Assembly (NCBI RefSeq): GCF_009857435.1
Contig: NZ_WWCK01000003.1
Span: forward strand, 186,001 to 250,000
Direction of reading: 5' to 3'
Length of the DNA stretch: 64,000 nt
Origin: Duganella rivi
Lineage (GTDB): Bacteria > Pseudomonadota > Gammaproteobacteria > Burkholderiales > Burkholderiaceae_D
The notes beneath the pieces were generated by a model. It made no database searches. It saw only the letters and a program-made list of their open reading frames with translations, and was not told the DNA's origin. Positions 41,993 through 49,143 of the stretch are shown here, in pieces (within the stretch, counting starts at the first letter, position 1; each line of letters opens with the position of its first letter). Made by a program: the position numbers and the translations under genes.

Positions 41993-43345
41993 ATGAGCCG
42001 TAGCGGCATTCGTCAAGCTAGCCCCGCAGGAAGGCAGAAGGCATCCCTGCCAGATGCTGCGGCCCAAAAAATGCCGGATAGCCGCAGCGACTCGCTCCGG
42101 CTAAGCCATCATGGGCAAGCGGCAAGCATCTCGCCGCAAACGGCGCAACTGAAAGACTATGCGCAGTTGATGGCGAATGGCAGCACCGATGTGGTTCAGA
42201 AGGTCGACTACCCTGCAGATTCAGTGGGAAGCTTCGATAGAACCATGGCGAAGAGTGTCAACCGGGAGACCGGAGGCTCGGTCGATATCTCCGGCGCAGA
42301 GCTACAGCGGCGCATCATACAGACCGCTCAAAAGCTGCAGGGGGCCGACACCGGAGGCTTTCGTCTAGGAACCATCAATTTTGAGCCAGGCGCCCCCTTG
42401 ACGAGGATAGACGATCCGCAGCCTGAGGGACATGGAATGCAGCCCTTGCCGGATGACTTCGACCCTGCTCGACTCGACACGCTGATCCGCCCTTTAGTGA
42501 AGGGAACGCTCCAAGACTCTGGGCAGTGGACTTATCTGCTGAAAAATTGGCCTGAAATTTCACGTTCCCACCAGGTCGTCATTGATGTGGACTGCCAATT
42601 TAACCGCGCGCAAGGGGCACTTGGATTTCATAAGGATAGCCGGGGTAGCACAGTGTTCTTTAATCTCACCTTTAGTAACGCCGCCCCCATGCAAGGGCCG
42701 GACTTCTATCAGGATCACTACGGCGTTGAGGATCTTGAATGGAACTTGCCGCCTGAAGTCCAGAGCGATATTGCCAGTCGCCGGGAGCAGGAGATTGAGG
42801 AGGACGATACCTCCATCCACTCTCCCGTGTTGCCAGCTTTTGGGCGGGTGAGTTTATCTGATCCCAATCTGTACCATTCGACGCCCAAGCTGGGCCATCG
42901 CACCCGACCGCCGGAGCATTTTGAGCGTAGCGAACTGATTGATCAACTGGTACAAACTTATCGTCATAAGGGCAATTTTAGGAATTTCTTTGAAGGTAAG
43001 TCGGATGAAGAACTCCTGCATTATGTCGAACCGTACAATCTTCATAATACTGAATCGGAGCTGCTGGGGCAGGAGGCGGAGGAAATCCTTAGAGGCGAAG
43101 CTGAACTTAAGCAGCGCAGACTGAGCGTCGACCTAACTAACGACGACACGCTGCAAAGTGCGCTGGACGAGCAAGCGAAATTGCCAAGGACGTTCATCCG
43201 AACCTGGGTGCGCATGGTGCCCAAGAACATAATGGATCAGATGAGCCCATACGGTGACATGTGGGGCGACAAAAATAACGAGAAGGGCCACCGGGAGCAA
43301 GCGGATCTGCTCGAAAATCTCTTCGACAAGGTCGTACGCGCCTGA
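41993..43345 (+). CDS. Candidate eCIS cargo with dioxygenase-like HxD...H motif
   Basis: A 450-aa protein from ATG 41993 (AAGGAG upstream); the longer frame has no ribosome site. The N-terminal ~75 residues are disordered and carry the leader-type repeat ISPQTAQLKDYAQLMANGST (46-65), like N-termini of proteins encoded with extracellular injection systems. The middle has H213-x-D215 (GFHKDSRGSTVFFNLTFSN) and, ~80 residues later, H295 and R303 (LYHSTPKLGHR), the spacing and order of Fe(II)/2-oxoglutarate dioxygenases. The C-terminal ~150 residues are unassigned. No signal peptide. It lies upstream of the eCIS operon, same strand, with a shared promoter box. GC is lower than in the flanking core genes. 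The biochemical role is inference. Confidence 0.7.
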   Translation: MSRSGIRQASPAGRQKASLPDAAAQKMPDSRSDSLRLSHHGQAASISPQTAQLKDYAQLMANGSTDVVQKVDYPADSVGSFDRTMAKSVNRETGGSVDISGAELQRRIIQTAQKLQGADTGGFRLGTINFEPGAPLTRIDDPQPEGHGMQPLPDDFDPARLDTLIRPLVKGTLQDSGQWTYLLKNWPEISRSHQVVIDVDCQFNRAQGALGFHKDSRGSTVFFNLTFSNAAPMQGPDFYQDHYGVEDLEWNLPPEVQSDIASRREQEIEEDDTSIHSPVLPAFGRVSLSDPNLYHSTPKLGHRTRPPEHFERSELIDQLVQTYRHKGNFRNFFEGKSDEELLHYVEPYNLHNTESELLGQEAEEILRGEAELKQRRLSVDLTNDDTLQSALDEQAKLPRTFIRTWVRMVPKNIMDQMSPYGDMWGDKNNEKGHREQADLLENLFDKVVRA

Positions 43346-43452
43346 TAAAAATCAATGGCTTAGCTCGCGGAAGGTTTCCAGAAGAAAGATTTTCCTCGTC
43401 GGACTTAAAGTGCTTTCAGATTGCTCACGCACGATAACTCCAGGGGACTATC

Positions 43453-44247
43453 ATCAACCATCCGGCACACATCCAGGTCGCTACGGCGACCGCGCCTGCG
43501 CTGACGCCGCCACGCAGCACAGACGAGGAAATCCTTGCTGCGTTGAAAAAGGTTTTGGCCAGCAAGCAATTTTCTAAGGCCCATCGCTGCACCGCGCTGC
43601 TGGCTTATCTGGTGCGCCGAGCGGTCGGCAATGATGATCCCACGCCGCCGCCTGAACATGAAATCGGCGTTGCCGTGTTCGGCCGTGACCGTGTTACGTA
43701 TTACACCGGCGACGATCCCATCGTGCGGGTGCAGGCCGGCCGCTTGCGCTTGCGGCTTGCCGCTTACTATGCCGAGGAAGGCTGCAACGATGCGCTTCGC
43801 ATCAGCATACCAACCGGCAGTTACCAACCGAAAGTCGAGTACGCGCCGGCCAGTGCACAACAAATCCCGGCCCTATCCCAAGCCCCGCCGCTGCTGATGC
43901 TGCGCCAGCTCGCCTGCCTCAATCCCGATCCCGCGCTCACCGCCTACGTGCTGGGCCTGAACGACGAACTTGGCTACCGCCTGTATCGCGCGGTCGGCCC
44001 GATCCGCCGTGTTGACACCGACATCCCATTGGCTGCATTGGGCAGCGTCGCCAACGCCACACTGCTGGAAGGTACGGTGCGGCAGGATGCTGCGCGCGTG
44101 CGCGTGTCGCTGCTGCTACGCAGGGTCAGCGACGGCGCAGTGCTGTGGTACGAGCAGTTTGACGACGCCGGCAGCATCAACATCGCCGCGCAAGAGGGCA
44201 TGGCCGAGCGCTGCATGCTAGCGCTGCGCGCGTATCTGCCGGAGTAA
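43453..44247 (+). CDS. Regulator-like protein of eCIS locus, non-canonical start
   Basis: The conserved domain (DEEILAALKKVLASKQFSKA, then RCTALLAYLVRRAV, EIGVAVFGRD, DDPIVRVQAGRLRLRLAAYY, ISIPTGSYQP) matches the N-terminal domain of TPR/adenylate-cyclase-type regulators. A second part (TLLEGTVRQDAARVRVSLLL, DGAVLWYEQFDD) matches their FlgO-like region. The TPR and cyclase parts are absent. No ATG, GTG or TTG lies between the upstream TAA (43432-43434) and TTG 43543, and starting at that TTG would remove the first helix. An AGGGGA sequence sits 5 nt before ATC 43453 (I/M-N-H-P-A-H), so a rare ATC start is proposed; CTG 43501 is an alternative. Confidence 0.6.
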   Translation: MNHPAHIQVATATAPALTPPRSTDEEILAALKKVLASKQFSKAHRCTALLAYLVRRAVGNDDPTPPPEHEIGVAVFGRDRVTYYTGDDPIVRVQAGRLRLRLAAYYAEEGCNDALRISIPTGSYQPKVEYAPASAQQIPALSQAPPLLMLRQLACLNPDPALTAYVLGLNDELGYRLYRAVGPIRRVDTDIPLAALGSVANATLLEGTVRQDAARVRVSLLLRRVSDGAVLWYEQFDDAGSINIAAQEGMAERCMLALRAYLPE

Positions 44248-44255
44248 CACGCATC

Positions 44256-44302
44256 GTGTAACGGTAAAGATACTTCATCTGCGGCGCAGCTGGGGCTAAG
44301 GT
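44256..44302 (+). promoter_or_regulatory. Shared eCIS regulatory box, copy 2 (structural operon)
   Basis: GTGTAACGGTAAAGATACTT (44256-44275) differs from the cargo-gene copy at three of 20 positions. GCTA begins 39 bp from the box start (44295), giving a -10-like TAAGGT at 44297. The downstream inverted half-site of copy 1 is not conserved here. The structural operon starts at 44328. Confidence 0.65.
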
Positions 44303-44327
44303 GAGCGCAATCTTATCGGAGCGGCAA

Positions 44328-44903
44328 ATGATTAGTGCGGCACTTAGCCATATGGCCCATCAGCTCAACCAGCAGTTCAGGATTAATTTCCAGCTGGCGG
44401 AGGATGTGGCTGTGGTGTCGAACTTGGTCGAGCTCGATGGCAGTGTCACGCCCAACGCCAACAACAAGCTGGTGCTCACGCTGGTCAATGTCGAGAAGGA
44501 TACGGTGCCGTACCGCCCCAGCGGCGGCGTGCGCGGTCTGGATGACCGTCTGCTGCAAAACAACGCACCACTGTTCCTTAACCTGTACGTCATGGTCAGC
44601 GCCAATTTCGGCGCCGGTAATTACACCGAGGCGCTCAAGTACATCTCGCAGGCGGTGGCGTTTTTCCAGATGAAGCCGGTGCTTGACCAGCGTAACAGCC
44701 CAGGGCTGGACCGGCGCATCGACCGGCTGGTGCTGGATATCGAGAATCTGCCCATCCCCGATTTGAATAATTTGTGGAGCCTGCTGGGCGGGCGCTATCT
44801 GCCGTCGATGTTTTACAAGGTGCGGATGGTGACGGTGGACGCCGGTGCGGTGAGCGGCCAGCTGCCGTTCATCACCGACTTGCAGCCGGTGGTAAAGGGG
44901 TAG
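44328..44903 (+). CDS. eCIS cap/terminator protein, Pvc16-N (DUF4255), Afp16-like
   Basis: A 191-aa DUF4255 protein. In Afp/PVC systems Afp16 caps the tube and sheath and stops elongation. The start MISAALSHMAHQLNQQFRIN, the central LDDRLLQNNAPLFLNLYVMV and YTEALKYISQAVAFFQMKPV are diagnostic, as is the closing LGGRYLPSMFYKVRMVTVDA. ATG 44328 is preferred over GTG 44301 because CGGAG lies just upstream and homologues start MI(S/T). It is the first gene of the structural operon. Confidence 0.9.
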   Translation: MISAALSHMAHQLNQQFRINFQLAEDVAVVSNLVELDGSVTPNANNKLVLTLVNVEKDTVPYRPSGGVRGLDDRLLQNNAPLFLNLYVMVSANFGAGNYTEALKYISQAVAFFQMKPVLDQRNSPGLDRRIDRLVLDIENLPIPDLNNLWSLLGGRYLPSMFYKVRMVTVDAGAVSGQLPFITDLQPVVKG

Positions 44904-44906
44904 CGT

Positions 44907-45680
44907 ATGCCGCGTTATTCCCGCTTGCTGGCGCTGGACGTCACGCACGAATACCTGGGCCATGCGGCGCTGCCGGGCTTGCGTTACGTGCCGACCGCCG
45001 AGACGGCGGCCTTGATGGAACAGGAAGGCTTGCTGCTGCGCGCACTGCCGCGCGGCGTCGAACTATGGCAGGAGCAGCGTGCAGGCGTCGCCAGCGCGGC
45101 GCTGTGGCAGCTCGGTTTTGATGTGTACGCGGAGGACGCCTTGCTGCGCTTTTACACGGCGTGGCCGCAGGATGCGTATGTGGCCACGACGCCTGGCGAG
45201 CAAGGCGCCTTGGGCGTTCTGCGTGCCGTGGCGCAGCCGGCGCGCGGCGGCGAGGGGGGCGGGCCGCTGTTGTGGATCGATCTCGCGTGCGCGCCGCTGG
45301 CAGCAGACCCGGAAGCTGCGCCAGTCTCGCCATGGCGCTTCGCGCTGCAATCGAGGCTGATTCACTGGAAATATTTTTTCTCCGGCGGATTGGCGGCAAA
45401 GAAACTCAGCATCATCGATCTGGATGCGTCCGACAGTGAACCGGGCTGGGCATTTGCCCCGTCGCCGCTGGCCGCAACAGCAAACGGGACGGCGTACCTG
45501 TCGGCGTCGCCGGTGCCGATGCAAAGCATACCGCGGCAGCGCTTGCAGCTACGGGAAGCAGGAGCGACAGGAAAGGTATTAATCAGGCGATTGCCCAATG
45601 CCAGTGTTGACAAGCTCGGCAAAGAGCGGGGTCCCAACGGCCAATCCATGATCGTTGCGGAAATTTATGTTCATCAATAA
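44907..45680 (+). CDS. Uncharacterised eCIS-operon protein
   Basis: A 257-aa protein with no recognised Pfam-type domain. Most distinctive is LIHWKYFFSGGLAAKKLSII (about 150-170), which I recall as the conserved core of a protein found between cap and sheath genes in some eCIS loci. The C-terminal half looks beta-rich (RQRLQLREAGATGKVLIRRL) and ends GPNGQSMIVAEIYVHQ. It starts 3 bp after the cap gene and 17 bp before the sheath, so it is firmly inside the operon. A role in assembly or in the particle end is inference. Confidence 0.7.
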   Translation: MPRYSRLLALDVTHEYLGHAALPGLRYVPTAETAALMEQEGLLLRALPRGVELWQEQRAGVASAALWQLGFDVYAEDALLRFYTAWPQDAYVATTPGEQGALGVLRAVAQPARGGEGGGPLLWIDLACAPLAADPEAAPVSPWRFALQSRLIHWKYFFSGGLAAKKLSIIDLDASDSEPGWAFAPSPLAATANGTAYLSASPVPMQSIPRQRLQLREAGATGKVLIRRLPNASVDKLGKERGPNGQSMIVAEIYVHQ

Positions 45681-45697
45681 TCTTCAAAGGAAAAGAT

Positions 45698-47314
45698 ATG
45701 GCAGGCGCGTATAAAACCCCTGGTGTATATATCGTTGAGAAAAATGCCTTTCCGAATTCCGTGGTGGAAGTCGCCACGGCGGTGCCGGCATTCATCGGCT
45801 ACACCGAAAAAGCGGACAACAAGGGCAGTCCGTTGCACAACAAGCCGTGGCCGATCAGCTCGATGGCGGAGTTCGAATCGTATTTCGGCGGAGCGCCGAA
45901 AGACCAGTTCACCATCGTCCCGATCGACGACAAGAAGCCAGCTAGCGATGCCGCGCCTGCGCCGGCCGAGGGCGGCGCCGAGGGCAGCGGCGGCGAGCAG
46001 CCGGCCGACCAGCCAGCCGACAAGTCAGCTGTTCCGGTCTTACCCGACTTCAAGGTCGGCGACAAGGGCTACCTCATCAAGCGCAAGGATAACAAGCTCG
46101 ACACCGAGCGCTACTACCTGTACCGCAGCATGCAGCTGTTCTTCGCCAATGGCGGCGCGCGCTGCTACATCGTCTCGGTCGGTACCTACTCCGACATACT
46201 GGACATCCAGCCCAAGGCGCTGACGGCCGGCCTCAAGCTGCTGCTGAAGGAACAGGAGCCGACCATGGTGGTGATCCCGGACACCATGGCGCTGAAGCAG
46301 GCCGATGGCATCGGCGTGCAGCAGGAGACCTTGACCCATTGCGGCGTCGATATGAAAAACCGCTTCGCCATTTTCGACATCCACAATGGCTTCAACGACA
46401 GCACCGCGCCAGAGGGCGATCCGGTGGCGGCGTTCCGCAACAGCCTCGGCACCACCCAGCTCAAATTCGCCGCCGCCTACTATCCATGGCTCAACACCGT
46501 GATGGTGGATACCTCCGACCTGAGCTTCGACACCTTTGCCGCCCGTACCGACTTGACCAATATTCTCAAGGATGCCCACAGCAACGACGAAGATATCAAG
46601 GGCTTCGTCGCGCAAGTGGCTGACGCCAACCGCGCCGTCGGCGGCAAGATCCTGTCAGATGAGGAATTGCACAAAATCCTGTTTGCGGTCAGCCCGACCT
46701 ATGTCAGCATCCTGTCGGTTATCAAGCGCAAGCTCAATTTGCTGCCGCCGGCGTCGGCGATGGCCGGCGTCTACACACTGGTCGACAACCTGCGCGGCGT
46801 GTGGAAGGCGCCGGCCAATGTCAGCCTGTCCGGCGTGGTGTCGCCGACCGTCAACATCAGCCACGCCGAGCAGGAAGGCTTGAACGTTACCACCGCCGGC
46901 AAGTCGATCAACGCCATCCGTTCCTTCATCGGCGAAGGCGTGCTGGTGTGGGGCGCGCGCACGCTGGACGGCAATAGCCTGGACTGGCGCTACATCAACG
47001 TGCGCCGCACCATGATCATGATCGAGGAATCGCTGCGCCTGGCCACCAAGGCCTATGTGTTCGAGCCGAACGTCAGCGGCACCTGGGTCACCATCAAGGG
47101 CATGGCCAACAACTTCCTGACCAGCGTGTGGAAGCGCGGCGGCCTGGCCGGCGCCAGCCCGGAAGATGCGTTCAGTGTCTCGGTCGGCCTCGGCGAAACC
47201 ATGACGGCCGAGGACATCCTCGAAGGCATCCTGCGCGTGACGATCCTGGTCGCGGTCAGCCGCCCGGCCGAGTTCATCGAGATCACCTTCCAGCAGCAAA
47301 TGCAGAAGTCCTGA
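45698..47314 (+). CDS. eCIS contractile sheath protein (Afp2/Pvc2-like)
   Basis: A 538-aa phage-tail-sheath protein. The N-terminus AGAYKTPGVYIVEKNAFPNS is the linker strand that interweaves with neighbouring subunits. The C-terminal core (VLVWGARTLDGNSLDWRYIN, RRTMIMIEESLRLATKAYVF, VTILVAVSRPAEFIEITFQQ) is the conserved handshake domain. Residues ~78-113 form a Pro/Ala/Glu/Gly-rich low-complexity insertion likely exposed on the outside. Only one sheath gene is present, unlike Afp and PVC, which have three. AAAGGA precedes the ATG. Confidence 0.96.
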   Translation: MAGAYKTPGVYIVEKNAFPNSVVEVATAVPAFIGYTEKADNKGSPLHNKPWPISSMAEFESYFGGAPKDQFTIVPIDDKKPASDAAPAPAEGGAEGSGGEQPADQPADKSAVPVLPDFKVGDKGYLIKRKDNKLDTERYYLYRSMQLFFANGGARCYIVSVGTYSDILDIQPKALTAGLKLLLKEQEPTMVVIPDTMALKQADGIGVQQETLTHCGVDMKNRFAIFDIHNGFNDSTAPEGDPVAAFRNSLGTTQLKFAAAYYPWLNTVMVDTSDLSFDTFAARTDLTNILKDAHSNDEDIKGFVAQVADANRAVGGKILSDEELHKILFAVSPTYVSILSVIKRKLNLLPPASAMAGVYTLVDNLRGVWKAPANVSLSGVVSPTVNISHAEQEGLNVTTAGKSINAIRSFIGEGVLVWGARTLDGNSLDWRYINVRRTMIMIEESLRLATKAYVFEPNVSGTWVTIKGMANNFLTSVWKRGGLAGASPEDAFSVSVGLGETMTAEDILEGILRVTILVAVSRPAEFIEITFQQQMQKS

Positions 47315-47359
47315 TTCCCCATCCAATAACTGTGCAACAACTAAGCAAAGAGGTGTGAT

Positions 47360-47818
47360 ATGGCAGACGATGGCGCAAGTCAATCCGCAACTGTATGGCC
47401 GATGCCGAAGTTCTATTTCCGCGTGAAGTGGGACTCGAACGAAATGTCGTTCCAGGAGGTGTCCGGCCTGGACATCCAGTCGGAAGAGATCAAATACCGT
47501 CACGGCAATAGCCCGGTGTTCTCGGTGATCAAAATGCCGGGGCTGAAAAAGTACGGCAACATCACCATGAAGAAGGGCGTGTTCAAGGGCGATAACAAGT
47601 TCTGGGACTGGCTCAACCAGATCAAGATGAACACCATCAAGCGCGTGCCGGTGACCATCTCGCTGCTGGACGAGGAGGGCAACGACACCATGGTGTGGAC
47701 GCTGACCAATGCGTGGCCGACCAAGATCTCCAGCACCGATCTGAAGTCGGAAGGCAACGAAGTGGCGATCGAGTCGATCGAGATCGTCCACGAAGGCCTG
47801 ACCATTGCGAACGGCTAG
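47360..47818 (+). CDS. eCIS inner tube protein 1 (Afp1/Pvc1-like, gp19 family)
   Basis: A 152-aa T4 gp19/Hcp-like tube protein. The motif FYFRVKWDSNEMSFQEVSGL, followed by YRHGNSPVFSVIKMPGLKKY and NITMKKGVFKGDNKFWDWLN, is the signature of the stacked-ring tube subunit. It forms the main channel inside the sheath. AGAGGTG lies upstream, and the sheath gene ends 45 bp before. Confidence 0.95.
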   Translation: MADDGASQSATVWPMPKFYFRVKWDSNEMSFQEVSGLDIQSEEIKYRHGNSPVFSVIKMPGLKKYGNITMKKGVFKGDNKFWDWLNQIKMNTIKRVPVTISLLDEEGNDTMVWTLTNAWPTKISSTDLKSEGNEVAIESIEIVHEGLTIANG

Positions 47819-47825
47819 GTAGCCA

Positions 47826-48281
47826 ATGAGCCTGTTCGACGACTATCCGCCGGCGGCGTTTTACTTCACCGTCGCGCTGAGCGGCAGCCTGGTGGCCGAC
47901 ATGGCGTTCAGCGAGGTCTCGGGGATTGCCACCGAAATCGAGCTGGAGCCGTTGACGGAAGGCGGCGAAAACCGCTTCATCCACCAGCTGCCGAAGGCCG
48001 TCAAGCACGGCAATCTGGAACTCAAGCGTGGCATCGCCAGCATGCTGTCGCCGCTGGTGCTGTGGTGCAAAGACACGCTGGAGGGCGAGTTTGCCTCGAT
48101 GATCACGCTGCAAACGGTGATGGTGATGCTGCGCGGCGGCCACGGCGAGGTGCTGCGCGCGTGGCAGTTCAACGATAGCTACCCGGTCAAGTGGAGCGTG
48201 GACGGCTTCAGCTCCACCAAGAACGAGGTGGCGATCGAGAAAATTTCGCTGGCGTACTCGTACTCGCAGCGCGTGCTTTAA
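47826..48281 (+). CDS. eCIS tube initiator/second tube protein (Afp5-like)
   Basis: A 151-aa gp19-family paralogue of the preceding gene, 7 bp downstream. Motifs AAFYFTVALSGSLVADMAFS, SGIATEIELEPLTEGGENRF and HGNLELKRGIASMLSPLVLW are of the tube family. The closing strand WSVDGFSSTKNEVAIEKISL is like other tube initiators that join the spike hub to the polymeric tube. It is more divergent than the first tube gene. Confidence 0.92.
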   Translation: MSLFDDYPPAAFYFTVALSGSLVADMAFSEVSGIATEIELEPLTEGGENRFIHQLPKAVKHGNLELKRGIASMLSPLVLWCKDTLEGEFASMITLQTVMVMLRGGHGEVLRAWQFNDSYPVKWSVDGFSSTKNEVAIEKISLAYSYSQRVL

Positions 48282-48296
48282 CCACGGGAGAAGACC

Positions 48297-48458
48297 ATGT
48301 CGATCGAGATACGGGAACTGGTGATCAAGACCACCATCGTCGAGCGCGCCGCCAGCGACAGCGGCGAGCCAGCGGCAACGCCAGCACTAAAGGAAGAAAT
48401 CCTGTCGGCCTGCCGTCAGATGATCCTCAACCTGCTGCGTGAACGCGGAGAGCGCTAG
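48297..48458 (+). CDS. DUF5908 small protein (Afp6-like)
   Basis: ATG 48297 (GGGAGAAGACC upstream) to TAG 48458 encodes 53 aa. The start MSIEIRELVIKTTIVER is the hallmark of DUF5908, a peptide encoded in nearly every Afp/PVC-type locus at this place between tube and hub genes; the C-terminal helix EILSACRQMILNLLRERGER completes it. Its role in assembly is not established. Confidence 0.9.
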   Translation: MSIEIRELVIKTTIVERAASDSGEPAATPALKEEILSACRQMILNLLRERGER

Positions 48459-48460
48459 GC

Positions 48461-49138
48461 ATGTCGGGCCAGAAAACCCTGTTGACGATTGCCGCCTGCA
48501 CCGTGTCGGACGACGGCGTGGTGAGCGTGGACAGCTCGCGCCCGGAATTTCAGGCCTTGATCAATCCGGCCGGGTATGAGCACGGCTTAAACATCCGCTA
48601 CACCAAAACCCAAGCGCTGGGGCAGGCCGGCACCGAGACCAAATACGACGTCACCCAGGCCGAAAAATTGACGTTGAAAGCGCTCACGCTGGACGGCACT
48701 GGCGCCGTGCCGGGCGTGGTGGTGCCGGTCAAGACGCAGGTCGAGCAATTGCGCACCGCCGTCTATGCCTATGTCGGCACCAAGCACGAGGCGCCGATAG
48801 TGCAGCTCGTGTGGGGCGCGCTGATTTTCTACGGCCGGGTGGAAAGCCTGAAGTTCGACTACACGCTGTTCATGCCGAACGGCGACCCGCTGCGCGCCAA
48901 AGTCACGCTCAATCTGGTCGAGTACATCAGCCAGCAGGAAATCATCAAGGAGAGCAAGCAAAGCTCGCCCGACCTGACGCACCTGATCGTGGTGCGCGCC
49001 GGCGACACCTTGCCGCTGCTGTGCGAGCGCATTTACCGCAATCCGTCCTATTACCTTGAAGTAGCGCGGATCAACGGCCTGACGGCATTCCGCCAGCTGG
49101 TGCCCGGCACCAGCCTGCGCTTTCCACCGCTAGGTTAA
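48461..49138 (+). CDS. eCIS hub protein with LysM domain (Afp7-like)
   Basis: A 225-aa protein that in Afp/PVC bridges tube and spike. The N-terminal part has the tube-like fold (EFQALINPAGYEHGLNIRYT, GRVESLKFDYTLFMPNGDPL), and a C-terminal LysM-like domain spans about 173-225 (LIVVRAGDTLPLLCERIYRN, then INGLTAFRQLVPGTSLRFPP), as in gp53-type baseplate proteins. It starts 2 bp after the DUF5908 stop. Confidence 0.92.
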   Translation: MSGQKTLLTIAACTVSDDGVVSVDSSRPEFQALINPAGYEHGLNIRYTKTQALGQAGTETKYDVTQAEKLTLKALTLDGTGAVPGVVVPVKTQVEQLRTAVYAYVGTKHEAPIVQLVWGALIFYGRVESLKFDYTLFMPNGDPLRAKVTLNLVEYISQQEIIKESKQSSPDLTHLIVVRAGDTLPLLCERIYRNPSYYLEVARINGLTAFRQLVPGTSLRFPPLG

Positions 49139-49143
49139 GCATC

